A stretch of 64,000 nt of DNA. Origin: an uncultured Christensenella sp. GTDB taxonomy: Bacteria > Bacillota > Clostridia > Christensenellales > CAG-917. Location: assembly GCA_910584155.1 (NCBI GenBank), contig CAJTYG010000001.1, positions 224,466-288,465 of the forward strand, in the 5' to 3' direction. This document shows positions 1 to 7,786 of this stretch, piece after piece; position 1 is the stretch's first letter, and every line of letters starts with the position of its first letter. The notes beneath the pieces were generated by a model. The model saw only the letters and a program-made list of their open reading frames with translations. It was not told the origin of the DNA and did not search any database. Both the position numbers and the translations under genes were made by a program.

Positions 1-2
1 TC

Positions 3-830
3 GAGGAAGAAGTAAATCTCGACGGAGTGCAGGCAGGAGATTCGATATGCGTACAGGCTTGCGTCAAGTCGTCAAAAATCATTTTGCAGGGCGTGACGGA
101 CGACAACGTGATAAGGGTGGAAGGCGAGCTGCAATTTAAGATACAGGCGTTCAGATGCTCGCAAATAGACGTGATAGACGATATGTTTACGCTCACCAAC
201 GAGGTCACAATCAAACGTGAAAGCAAAAACTACGTCTGCTTTGACGGCTGCGGCTTCTTCAGCGAAAGCGTGACGGGTACCGCCGTGCTCGGCGACAACC
301 GTGCCCCCGTGCTTGACGTCAACGCTTTGCCTTATGCAAGGTGCTATACGTCAAAGGCGTACGTGGACGAGGACGGAAAGCTTGTTGTTGAGGGCATAGT
401 AAACACCGACGTTGTGTATACTGATGAAAACGGCTACAACTCGGTGCGCACAGAGATTCCGTTTGCGCTGTCTATTTCAAGTCAGCAGCCGTTTTCAAAG
501 ACAGTCAGGGTATGCTGTTCTGTGGAAAGCATAAGCGCAAAGCCTCGCAGGGAAAGGGAAATAGATATAGATATGCGCCTTGGTATAGAGGTGTGCGGAT
601 ACTCCGACGTTACTGCGGAATATATATCCGAGGTGGAGGTCGGCGAGGAAAAGCCTCAAAACAGGTCTGCAATGTCGCTTTATATCGCAAACGGCGGCGA
701 CGAGCTGCTTGACCTTTGCAAGGCGCTCACCGCTATGCCCGAGGATATTCTCGCACAGAACCCCGATCTCAAATTTCCGCTCAGCGAGGGCGACAGAGTG
801 CTGTTTTTCAGAAGAATAGAGATCGCCTGA
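3..830 (+). CDS. SPOCS (DUF3794)/LysM domain protein, SipL-like, 5'-truncated by window edge
   Basis: The reading frame is open to the first base of the window, so the start lies outside; an internal GTG at 27 is not a convincing start. The visible part is rich in beta-strand sequence typical of SPOCS/DUF3794 domains (for example FKIQAFRCSQIDVIDDMF and the later IDIDMRLGIEVCGYSDV stretch). The last 50 residues read like a LysM domain: YIANGGDELLDLCKAL, then PEDILAQNPDL, then LSEGDRVLFF. SPOCS-plus-LysM is the architecture of SipL, which tethers the spore coat to the forespore by binding SpoIVA in Clostridia. Related SPOCS proteins of unknown role exist, so SipL itself is not proven. A terminator follows. 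Confidence 0.72.
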   Translation, partial: EEEVNLDGVQAGDSICVQACVKSSKIILQGVTDDNVIRVEGELQFKIQAFRCSQIDVIDDMFTLTNEVTIKRESKNYVCFDGCGFFSESVTGTAVLGDNRAPVLDVNALPYARCYTSKAYVDEDGKLVVEGIVNTDVVYTDENGYNSVRTEIPFALSISSQQPFSKTVRVCCSVESISAKPRREREIDIDMRLGIEVCGYSDVTAEYISEVEVGEEKPQNRSAMSLYIANGGDELLDLCKALTAMPEDILAQNPDLKFPLSEGDRVLFFRRIEIA

Positions 831-876
831 AGCTTGAAAATAACAAAATACAAAGCATAATTATCTGATTTGTTTA

Positions 877-915
877 GGCAAGTCCGACCGATATACGGCG
901 GGCTTGCCGTTTTTT
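877..915 (+). terminator. Rho-independent terminator after the SPOCS/LysM gene
   Basis: GGCAAGTCCG pairs with CGGGCTTGCC (one G-T pair) around a short loop and is followed by six T residues. Confidence 0.85.
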
Positions 916-950
916 AATATCGCAGAGCCGCTTAGCGCAATAGATTTGTC

Positions 951-979
951 TTGTGTAAACGGCTTATCCGTGATAAAAT
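951..979 (+). promoter_or_regulatory. Promoter of the sigma factor gene (leaderless type)
   Basis: TTGTGT (951-956), a 17-base spacer and TAAAAT (974-979) stand six bases before the ATG at 986. Transcription would begin at or next to the A of the start codon, and no Shine-Dalgarno sequence can be seen. Confidence 0.6.
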
Positions 980-985
980 ACTTAT

Positions 986-1525
986 ATGACCAAACAGGAA
1001 CTTGACGGAAAGATGCTGCGGCTGCAGCAGGGTGACGAGCAGGCGTTTGAGGATATTTACAACGAAACCAAACGTGGGCTGTTTGCTTTTATTCTGTCTA
1101 TTTGCAGAGACTACTATATGGCGGAGGATATGATGCAGACTGCATACATACGCCTGAGAACCACCATTGCGTCTTATAAGGTCGGGGGCAACGCATATGC
1201 GTGGCTGTACACTATCGCAAAAAACGCCACGCTCAACGAGATATCAAAGAGAAAGCGTGAAACACCTTTAAACGTCGACGAGGACGGCGCAAGATTCGGC
1301 ACTTATACGCTTGATGACGACGGCTCGCCCGTGACTGCGGTGATGAACAGAGTGCTCAATGAAACAGAAAGGCAGATAGTGACGCTGCACGTCATATCGG
1401 GCTTCAGGCACAGGGAAATAGCGGAGCTGCTTGAAAAACCGCTTGGCACCGTGCTGTGGACATACAACAACGCACTTGCAAAGATGAAAAAGGAGCTTGT
1501 GAAGGAGGGCTACGATGAAGCTTAA
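986..1525 (+). CDS. RNA polymerase sigma factor, ECF-like sigma-70 family
   Basis: This 179-residue protein has the two conserved parts of ECF sigma factors. Region 2 is near residues 15-85, with DEQAFEDIYNETKRGLFAFI and YYMAEDMMQTAYIRL, followed by AWLYTIAKNATLNEI. Region 4 is near 115-170, with LNETERQIVTLHVISGFRHREIAELL read as its helix-turn-helix. It would direct RNA polymerase to alternative promoters. The ATG at 986 follows a promoter-like sequence so closely that the mRNA is probably leaderless. Its 3' end overlaps the next gene, a membrane protein, by 11 bases. This is the usual layout for a sigma factor and its anti-sigma partner. The regulon cannot be deduced. Confidence 0.85.
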   Translation: MTKQELDGKMLRLQQGDEQAFEDIYNETKRGLFAFILSICRDYYMAEDMMQTAYIRLRTTIASYKVGGNAYAWLYTIAKNATLNEISKRKRETPLNVDEDGARFGTYTLDDDGSPVTAVMNRVLNETERQIVTLHVISGFRHREIAELLEKPLGTVLWTYNNALAKMKKELVKEGYDEA

Positions 1526-2177
1526 GGATATCGAAAAAAATTTGAAAAAGGAGCAGGACTGCAAGTCCGTTCCCGACGTCTACGCCCGTGCGAGCAAGGC
1601 GCCGCTAAACAAGCTGCTTACGGGCGAAACGCCCGCAAGAGCCTTCCAGAAGCAGGTGGTGATGAATTTGCTCATCTTTGTGCTTATCATCTTTTTGGTG
1701 ATGGCGATAGGGTTTTCTGCAATGTGGCTTACGCCAAAGACGGAGGCCGCCGTTGCGGAGTGCTACGTTTGCGTCACGGTGGAAAGCGAAGACGGCATAG
1801 ACAAGGTTGGCATTGTGTTCAACGAGAGCAAAATGGCGATAGTCACCGTCGCCGAGCAGACGGCCGGCAGCTTTAATACATCGCCGCTCGTGGTGCATAG
1901 TTTGCTGTTTGACGACTTTATATCCCCAAAAGTGAACGATAAAGTGTCTGTTGAGTTTTTATGCGGCAAATCGCTTGCTATAAACGACATTGTGCGCACG
2001 GTCGTAAACGAGCTTGAAATTTTGTATAACGGCAAGGTCTTTGAAATGTCTACGTCGGCAAATTCGTCGCAGATACGCACTCATATAAAGGACTATATCT
2101 CAGCCTGCAGCGGCAGCACGGCGGACGGCGAGAGCGTGGATGAGTTGATAAAAACCTACACCGAGTTGTTTGCATAA
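1515..2177 (+). CDS. Single-pass membrane protein, putative anti-sigma factor
   Basis: A soluble N-terminal part of about 50 residues rich in Lys and Glu (MKLKDIEKNLKKEQDC) is followed by one strong membrane segment (MNLLIFVLIIFLVMAIGFSAMW, about 50-71) and an extracytoplasmic domain of about 145 residues with no recognisable family. Overlap with the sigma factor gene implies coupled translation. By position and topology it is likely to hold the sigma factor at the membrane until a signal is sensed outside. No zinc-binding anti-sigma motif (HxxxCxxC) is present, so the role rests on context only. The downstream trio at 28.6-30.8 kb has a protein of similar topology next to another sigma factor. 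Confidence 0.6.
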   Translation: MKLKDIEKNLKKEQDCKSVPDVYARASKAPLNKLLTGETPARAFQKQVVMNLLIFVLIIFLVMAIGFSAMWLTPKTEAAVAECYVCVTVESEDGIDKVGIVFNESKMAIVTVAEQTAGSFNTSPLVVHSLLFDDFISPKVNDKVSVEFLCGKSLAINDIVRTVVNELEILYNGKVFEMSTSANSSQIRTHIKDYISACSGSTADGESVDELIKTYTELFA

Positions 2178-2237
2178 ACATTAAATTGATTTAATAAGAG
2201 GCTTTTAGGACAATTTTCAGTTGAAAAAGCAGATGTA

Positions 2238-2273
2238 AGTATGTATAATAAATTAAATAGTATTATACATACT
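2238..2273. promoter_or_regulatory. Perfect 13-bp inverted repeat upstream of the GLUG lipoprotein
   Basis: AGTATGTATAATA (2238-2250) and TATTATACATACT (2261-2273) are perfect reverse complements around ten AT-rich bases. It may be an operator for a dimeric regulator or an RNA hairpin. A second perfect 8-bp stem, GTATGCGC/GCGCATAC, lies at 2293-2312, just before the ribosome binding site. Confidence 0.5.
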
Positions 2274-2342
2274 AATTTTAAATTATACGGTCGTATGCGC
2301 CTTTGCGCATACCGAGGCGCCTGTGCGCTTTGCGGAGAAAAT

Positions 2343-4895
2343 ATGAAAAAGAAAAACAGAATCGTCATCGTTGCGCTTGCACTGTGTCTTGCGGCATTGC
2401 TTGCCGTATCTCTTGTCGCCTGCGACCACAACCCATCGGATAAAGGCGGCAATAACGGAACCAATCAGTATGAAAAGCCTACCTACACCGTTACGTTTAA
2501 GACCAACAGCGATATGGTGCTGACAAATTCCGTCGTAAGCGGCATAGAATACGGTACGGCGGTTAGCGAGCCAAAGGATTCAAACGGCAACAGAATTATC
2601 CCCGTCAAAAGAGGCAACAGGTTTTTGTGGTGGTCAAAGGACGGAAGCAGCGCTTACGATTTTACTCAGCCTGTGACGGAAAACTTCACTCTCACTGCGC
2701 AGTACAGTCCTGTGGAATATGTTCATACTCCCGAGCTTTACGATACGCTCGTTTATGACGCACAAAACGGCACCTTTAAGGTGGAACGCACACGTGAGCA
2801 AAACGATGTGGGTATGTCCGACGCCGAGCTTAACCCCGACACTACGTCGTTAAAATCGAAATTCGGCACTTCGGAAAACAAGCTTCCGTGTCCAAACGGC
2901 AGCGACAGTACAGGCGAGTTTTGTTTTTGGTATTATCTCAACGGCGACGGCAAGCCCGTGCAGTTTTCAAAGTGGAAGGCGGAGAGCGAAAATACGGTAT
3001 TCCCGCTCGAGTCATACAATTTCACAAACGGCTTGACGCTCTATCCTATGTTTTACGACAATCTGCCCACCGTCACGGTGAAGTTTGCGGACAGCCTTTC
3101 GGGGGCGGTCTATACCGAAAAGCAATATAAATTCGGCGACAATATCCCAACGGGTACGGCTACGGCAAGCGACAAAGAGGGCTACGAGTTTGACTATTGG
3201 TACTATATCGTCACAAGCAAGGATAAGGACGGCAACGAGATAAAGGAAGACAAAGCGTTTACCTTTGAAACCGCCGATGAGAAAAACCCCACTTCGCCTA
3301 TGGACGCAGCTCAGGCAAAGGACAACTTTGTGCCTGTCGAGCTCACCGTTTATGCCAAGTGGACACGTGTTATAAAAATTGCAAACGTTGCGGACTATAT
3401 GGCTCTTTACAATGAGCTAAGGACGGAAGATCCCACCGAAGACGAGCAAAAGCGCATAGATCAGATTTACACCGCAAAAATCAGTATAGTCGGCGAGCTT
3501 GATTTTGGCGAGCAGTCCCTGCAACCGCTGTTTGGCAGCGAGCACCCCTTTAAGGGCACTATAGACGGCAATATATACGGCTCAAACAACTCTGTCATCG
3601 GCACGGCTAAGATAAAGGGCGGTTATTTCGGAAATCAAACGGACGGCTCGGTATTCGGTTACAACGAAGGCGTCATCAAAAATATAGTGTTTGAGGACGT
3701 CCGCTTCGATTTTGAAAATATGCAGGCGGATACGGTCTATGTAGGCACCGTCACGTCAATGAACGGCGGCACTGTAGAAGGCTGTGCGATAGTGTATACG
3801 GGGCAGCTTTCAATAGAGTATGACAATGCCGTGGTGTACGGCGGCATAACCGCAAGAAATAACGGAACTTCGTCATCGAATGCGCTTTTAAGACTGTGCA
3901 CCGTAAACGTTGCCGGCGGCTTTACAGCGGAGTGTAAGTCGTTGGTGTTCGGCGGGCTCGCAGGCGAGGGCAATGCGGCTGCAAGCATAACTAAGTGTAC
4001 GGTCATCAGCTTTGAAGTAAATGCGGTGCTTTGCTCGGAAAACGGCGCAGAGGCAAGCGGACGCTTGGTCATGGGCGGCATAGTCGGCATAAACGCAGGA
4101 CAGATAAGGCTTTCAACGGTGAGGAGCTTCAACGTGGTCGATGCGGTCAGCCTCGGCGAGTTTATCTTCGGCGGAGTTGCGGGTATCAATACAAGTAACC
4201 TGCGTGTCGTCAATGCAACTGTAAAGCTTGGCAGCTCAAGCAATGCCGTCAAGGCAAGAGGCTCGCTGTCTAACATTGTAGCGGTCGGCGGACTTATAGG
4301 CAAAAACGAGGGATATATCCTCAACAGCTACGTCAATGCACAGCTTTACGTTGAAATAGTCGGCGCAGCTCAGACGGGCGGCATAGTTACCGTCGGCGGA
4401 CTTGTCGGCAACAATTTCAGCGATAAAAAGGATACGAGCAGCGCAACGGAATCGGGCGTGTGCGCAATAAACTATTGCTATTCTGTAGGCGAGGTCAGCG
4501 TGAAGGTCGCAGACACCGTAGAAAACGTAGCGGTGTATGCAGGCGGCATTGCGGGTAGAAATACGCACAAAAAGCTTGGTTCGCTGTTCTCTGTGATGAA
4601 TATAACCGTAAACAATGCAGGTGCAAAGACCTATGTGGGCAGGATCGTCGGCAAGATGTTGAACGATGTTGCTACAAACGGCAATATCTTCTTTATACAG
4701 GAAGCAAATGTAAACGTTACGGGCGAGGCGGAGACGCAGGATCTGGGCACTGTGACGGAAGAAGCAAATTTCCGTGACGGAAAGTGGGTTACGGGTGCGG
4801 ACGGCGGAAACAGCGTTATACGCTTCAGCGGCACCACGTGGGAAGTTGTGAACGAGCAATATCCCACCTTCAAAGCGGACGTTTACAACGAATAA
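2343..4895 (+). CDS. Surface lipoprotein with InlB-type beta repeats and GLUG repeats
   Basis: The start is the ATG at 2343, behind a GCGGAG ribosome binding site; the longer open frame upstream has no start signal. The 850-residue product begins with a lipoprotein signal peptide: KKKNR, a hydrophobic core, and lipobox SLVAC with Cys about 25 residues in. Two or three InlB B-repeat-like stretches follow (YTVTFKTNSDMVL with FLWWSKDG; VTVKFADSLSG with YEFDYWYY). From about residue 410 to the end come many GLUG-type repeats (VFGYNEGVIKNIVFED, VGGLIGKNEGYILNSYV), which form beta-helical surface domains. It is anchored in the membrane outer face and probably binds a surface ligand, but the partner is unknown. 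Only four bases of typical spacing plus a weak RBS separate it from the kinase gene. Confidence 0.75.
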   Translation: MKKKNRIVIVALALCLAALLAVSLVACDHNPSDKGGNNGTNQYEKPTYTVTFKTNSDMVLTNSVVSGIEYGTAVSEPKDSNGNRIIPVKRGNRFLWWSKDGSSAYDFTQPVTENFTLTAQYSPVEYVHTPELYDTLVYDAQNGTFKVERTREQNDVGMSDAELNPDTTSLKSKFGTSENKLPCPNGSDSTGEFCFWYYLNGDGKPVQFSKWKAESENTVFPLESYNFTNGLTLYPMFYDNLPTVTVKFADSLSGAVYTEKQYKFGDNIPTGTATASDKEGYEFDYWYYIVTSKDKDGNEIKEDKAFTFETADEKNPTSPMDAAQAKDNFVPVELTVYAKWTRVIKIANVADYMALYNELRTEDPTEDEQKRIDQIYTAKISIVGELDFGEQSLQPLFGSEHPFKGTIDGNIYGSNNSVIGTAKIKGGYFGNQTDGSVFGYNEGVIKNIVFEDVRFDFENMQADTVYVGTVTSMNGGTVEGCAIVYTGQLSIEYDNAVVYGGITARNNGTSSSNALLRLCTVNVAGGFTAECKSLVFGGLAGEGNAAASITKCTVISFEVNAVLCSENGAEASGRLVMGGIVGINAGQIRLSTVRSFNVVDAVSLGEFIFGGVAGINTSNLRVVNATVKLGSSSNAVKARGSLSNIVAVGGLIGKNEGYILNSYVNAQLYVEIVGAAQTGGIVTVGGLVGNNFSDKKDTSSATESGVCAINYCYSVGEVSVKVADTVENVAVYAGGIAGRNTHKKLGSLFSVMNITVNNAGAKTYVGRIVGKMLNDVATNGNIFFIQEANVNVTGEAETQDLGTVTEEANFRDGKWVTGADGGNSVIRFSGTTWEVVNEQYPTFKADVYNE

Positions 4896-4909
4896 AAAGG
4901 TTAAAAGGT

Positions 4910-5740
4910 ATGTCGGATTTTGATATAGAATTAGTGGGAAAAGTAGGCTCGATGGCTTTGGTGGACACCGAGTACGGGGATATGAATTACAACGTCATAG
5001 CCCGCATTTCCCGTGAGCTTAAGCCGGGCTACGTGTGGATCACCTCGGGTGCGACCGAAATAGGCAAGCTGGATTATATCAAGCGCAACGGCGCACCTCT
5101 TTGCGGCAGCGACGACGACAATAAGACGGACTACGCCGCACAGGGACAGTCCGTGCTTATGCAAACCTACCGTCAGTTTATAGACAGCAGATACAGCGTG
5201 AGGCAGATTTTAGTTGAGCATCAGCATTTTAACGACATCGAAAAGCGCCGCCATCTCGGCGATATGCTGCGCCGCTGTCCAAAGCAAAACGCTATCCCCA
5301 TAATCAACTACAACGATGCAGTAAGCTATGAGGAAAACCGCAAGCTTGAAATAAACCGAATTCTGCAAACGGGCGGCAAGGCTATCGAGTGCGTCGACAA
5401 TGACGAAACCGCAAGTCAGATAGCCTGTCTGCTCAAATGCAAGACGCTGCTTATCCTGTCCACCACAGATGGCATTTTGTCCGATCCGACAGACGAAAAT
5501 TCGCTTGTCGAAAGAGTGAGCGGAAAGGACGTATACGAGCTTATCGCAAATGTGGAGGAATTGCAATCGCATTGCAAGGGCGCCTCACGTGCGGGTGCGC
5601 ACGGCGCAAAAGCAAAGCTCGAGTATGTCAAAGAACCTCTCAAAAACGGCACGAGGGTGATAATTGCGTCCGCCCGATATTCTATATCGTCCATTTTGGA
5701 CGGCTCCGCAAAGGCTACGAGGATAGGTCTTGATTTTTAA
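4910..5740 (+). CDS. Amino acid kinase family protein, glutamate 5-kinase-like, without PUA domain
   Basis: The 276-residue protein matches the amino acid kinase fold of glutamate 5-kinase: an N-terminal LVGKVGSMAL in place of VVKLGTS, TSGATEIGK in place of TSGAIAAG, then AAQGQSVLM, LVEHQHFND, IPIINYNDAV, DNDETASQIA and LLILSTTDGI. Family members with these motifs phosphorylate an acyl group with ATP, and ProB makes gamma-glutamyl phosphate for proline synthesis. The C-terminal PUA domain found in many ProB proteins is absent, and no proA follows, so the substrate is not certain. The ATG at 4910 has TTAAAAGG just upstream; the upstream extension of the frame overlaps the previous gene and is rejected. 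Confidence 0.68.
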   Translation: MSDFDIELVGKVGSMALVDTEYGDMNYNVIARISRELKPGYVWITSGATEIGKLDYIKRNGAPLCGSDDDNKTDYAAQGQSVLMQTYRQFIDSRYSVRQILVEHQHFNDIEKRRHLGDMLRRCPKQNAIPIINYNDAVSYEENRKLEINRILQTGGKAIECVDNDETASQIACLLKCKTLLILSTTDGILSDPTDENSLVERVSGKDVYELIANVEELQSHCKGASRAGAHGAKAKLEYVKEPLKNGTRVIIASARYSISSILDGSAKATRIGLDF

Positions 5741-5766
5741 ATTTGCAAAAAAGAGAAATAAAAAAC

Positions 5767-5928
5767 TTATTTGAGGTCGCTGTCAATAAGCGATAAAAGT
5801 ATTTTATGCCCGTCCTGCAAATTTATGTAAAACATATATCCCATGTCTTTGTCGACGTATTCTACATCTTTTACTTGATCGATTTCTGTTGAGATAAGTT
5901 CGCCAATAGTAACCAAAAGGTCTTCCAT
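5767..5928 (-). CDS. Small acidic protein of 53 residues, function unknown
   Basis: On the minus strand, GCGCAAAGGAGCACTGAAATG gives a strong AAAGGAG ribosome binding site seven bases before an ATG. The frame then encodes 53 residues beginning MEDLLVTIGELIST and ending HKILLSLIDSDLK. The composition is acidic (many Asp and Glu) with short amphipathic stretches. No family is recognised. The good start signal and the absence of any competing gene in this 560-base stretch support it. It is convergent with the ProB-like gene, with only 26 bases between the stop codons. Confidence 0.55.
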   Translation of the reverse strand: MEDLLVTIGELISTEIDQVKDVEYVDKDMGYMFYINLQDGHKILLSLIDSDLK

Positions 5929-6164
5929 TTCAGTGCTCCTTTGCGCAACATGTGCGCTTGCATTAGTATTTTTTATATATACAGTTTAAAATGCCGCCGA
6001 CCTGTCTGCAATGCAAAATTATGTTTGATTTTATCTATATTTGGCTAAATTTGTCGAATTTTGTTTATTTGCTAAATTTTCAGGCGTTTTAAAAGCTTTT
6101 TTGGCTTATCCTGTCTATTGCTTTTTATAGATATATTATAATTACTATATTATATATAAAAGCA

Positions 6165-6193
6165 TTGACTAAAAGACGCTTTTATATTATATT
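6165..6193 (+). promoter_or_regulatory. Strong sigma-A-type promoter of the Nik-Lar operon
   Basis: TTGACT (6165-6170), a spacer of exactly 17 bases and TATATT (6188-6193) match the housekeeping consensus. The start of transcription would lie near 6200, at the beginning of the structured leader. The flanking 5929-6160 stretch is very AT-rich and shows no gene. Confidence 0.75.
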
Positions 6194-6199
6194 GTTTTT

Positions 6200-6303
6200 A
6201 CAGTCCGCCTGCGGACGTCACGAAGGCGTTTAAAAAAGCGGCGGACGGTATCATATGCGAGGTCACGAAGGCTTATCCCGTTTTGGGATAAGCCTTTATT
6301 TTG
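6200..6303 (+). promoter_or_regulatory. Structured 5' leader with duplicated motif and terminator, candidate riboswitch
   Basis: The leader has an outer stem GTCCGCC (6203-6209) with GGCGGAC (6240-6246). Inside it is CGTC-ACGAA-GGCG (6216-6228). A second hairpin of the same kind, GGTC-ACGAA-GGCT, lies at 6261-6273. The 11-base word GTCACGAAGGC occurs at 6217-6227 and again at 6262-6272. The end is a perfect 12-bp terminator (6268-6279 with 6285-6296, loop GTTTT) followed by TTATTTT. The 5' arm of the terminator overlaps the second hairpin, so the two are mutually exclusive, as in terminator-controlled riboswitches. It lies directly before the nickel/Lar operon. I do not recognise a known class. 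Confidence 0.6.
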
Positions 6304-6309
6304 TCGGTT

Positions 6310-7089
6310 ATGCTGCAAGTGGAAAATTTAAACGTCAAAGCCGAATTCGATAGATACGAGGGAGATATATTGCAGGATATATCCTTTTGTGTTTGTCAGG
6401 GGCAGCCGCTTGCGATTATAGGCGAAAGCGGAAGCGGAAAGACGATGTGCGCACTTGCTCTTTTGGGCTTACTGCCGTCAAACTGCGTCGCAAGCGGAAG
6501 CGTGAAGCTGGACGGCAAGGAAATTTTAGGTTTGAAAGAGAGACGCTTAAACGCTATGCGGGGCTGCGAGCTTGCGTACATTCCCCAAAGCGGAGCGGAA
6601 TTTTTAAATCCTGCGCTTAAAATAAGCTCTCATTTTTATGAAACCTTAAAAAAATCGGGCATAAAGGACAGGCGCAGCCGCAGGGAAATAGCCCTGCAAA
6701 AGCTTTCGCAGGCAGGGCTTGCCGACGTGGGAGAGGAAGTGCTTGCAAAATATCCTCATCAGCTTAGCGGCGGACAGGCTCAGCGCACAGTGCTTGCGCT
6801 GTCGCTGTGTCAAAATGCAAGGCTTATCATTGCCGACGAGCCTACAAAGGGCATAGACAGCGAGACGGCACAGTGCTTTGAGCGCTGTATGGATACAGCC
6901 TTTAAGGAAAGTTGTCTGATAATAATTACGCACGACGTGAGGCTTGCAGCCAAGTGCCATAGCGTTGCCGTGATAAAGGACGGGCGCATTGTGGAATACG
7001 GTGCGGCAGGCGAGGTGCTGTCAGCCCCGAGCAACGAATACACCAAAAGCTTGATAGCGGCTATGCCAAAGGACGGCGATTATGCTTGA
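6310..7089 (+). CDS. ABC transporter ATPase, Opp/Nik type (NikD position)
   Basis: The protein has Walker A GESGSGKT at about residue 38, signature LSGGQAQR near 151 and Walker B LIIADEPTKGID near 171, and it fits the OppD/NikD family in length (about 260 residues). It would energise uptake of a peptide-like or metal-chelate substrate through the two permeases encoded downstream. Because the operon continues into larE, larB and larC, nickel is the likely cargo. The ATG at 6310 gives the usual MLQVENL opening; a TTG at 6301 is in frame. Neither has a Shine-Dalgarno sequence, and the terminator hairpin ends only 13 bases upstream, so translation initiation here is unusual. It overlaps the next gene by eight bases. 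Confidence 0.83.
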   Translation: MLQVENLNVKAEFDRYEGDILQDISFCVCQGQPLAIIGESGSGKTMCALALLGLLPSNCVASGSVKLDGKEILGLKERRLNAMRGCELAYIPQSGAEFLNPALKISSHFYETLKKSGIKDRRSRREIALQKLSQAGLADVGEEVLAKYPHQLSGGQAQRTVLALSLCQNARLIIADEPTKGIDSETAQCFERCMDTAFKESCLIIITHDVRLAAKCHSVAVIKDGRIVEYGAAGEVLSAPSNEYTKSLIAAMPKDGDYA

Positions 7090-7786
7090 GGCGGTCGACG
7101 TAACAAAAAAGTTTAAACGTCCAAACTCAAAGGGCTTTATCTATCCGCTTGCAGGCGCAAGCCTTTTTGTCGACGACGGCGAAAGGGTTGGCATATTCGG
7201 CAAAAGCGGACAGGGCAAAAGTACGTTTGCAAATATCGTGTGCGGGCTTTTGAAGCCCGACGGCGGCAACGTATATTTAAACGAATTTCCGCTCTACGGC
7301 AAAAGGGGCGGATATGATTTGAATTTGGGCAAAAAGATACAGCTTATTCCTCAGCAGCCTTACTCTTCCTTTGACCCTATGCAAAAGGTTGGGAATGCCG
7401 TTGTCGAGGCGCTGATATCCTCAAAAAACGCAAAGGGAAGCCGTGAGGCAAATATACTTGCGCAGTCGCTGTTCGAGCGTGTTTCGCTTGAAAAGACTCT
7501 TTTTGACAGACTGCCTGCTCAGCTCAGCGGCGGACAGATACAGCGTGTGGCTATCGCCCGTGCGCTTGCGGTCTCGCCCGAGATAATAATTTCAGACGAA
7601 TCCACGGCAATGCTCGACACCGTGTCGCAGGCGCAGGTTTTGGACATATATCGCAGCCTTGCCGACGGGGGCATATCCGTCATAGCGATTTCGCACGATA
7701 TTGGGCTTATAAACGGCTTTGCCGACAGGTGCTATCGCCTCAGCGATGGACAGTTTGAGCTTACAAAAATAAAGGAACTGCAATGA
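7082..7786 (+). CDS. ABC transporter ATPase, Opp/Nik type (NikE position)
   Basis: This is the second ATPase of the importer (234 residues). It has a Walker A variant GKSGQGKST near residue 40, signature LSGGQIQR near 147 and Walker B IIISDESTAMLD near 167; the usual DEPT is DEST here. OppF/NikE proteins are often longer at the C-terminus, and this one lacks the oligopeptide-type C-terminal extension. It overlaps its neighbours on both sides (8 bases and ATGA), so all three proteins are probably made in fixed ratio. Paired ATPases of this kind sit on the cytoplasmic side of the two permeases. Confidence 0.83.
   Translation: MLEAVDVTKKFKRPNSKGFIYPLAGASLFVDDGERVGIFGKSGQGKSTFANIVCGLLKPDGGNVYLNEFPLYGKRGGYDLNLGKKIQLIPQQPYSSFDPMQKVGNAVVEALISSKNAKGSREANILAQSLFERVSLEKTLFDRLPAQLSGGQIQRVAIARALAVSPEIIISDESTAMLDTVSQAQVLDIYRSLADGGISVIAISHDIGLINGFADRCYRLSDGQFELTKIKELQ

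Noticed and set aside
6216..6273. Two ACGA-containing hairpins as a guanidine-II (mini-ykkC) riboswitch
   Set aside because: The known class has GG-ACGR-CC tetraloop hairpins. Here the loops are ACGAA with GTC/GGC stems, and the genes downstream are not guanidine exporters or carboxylases.
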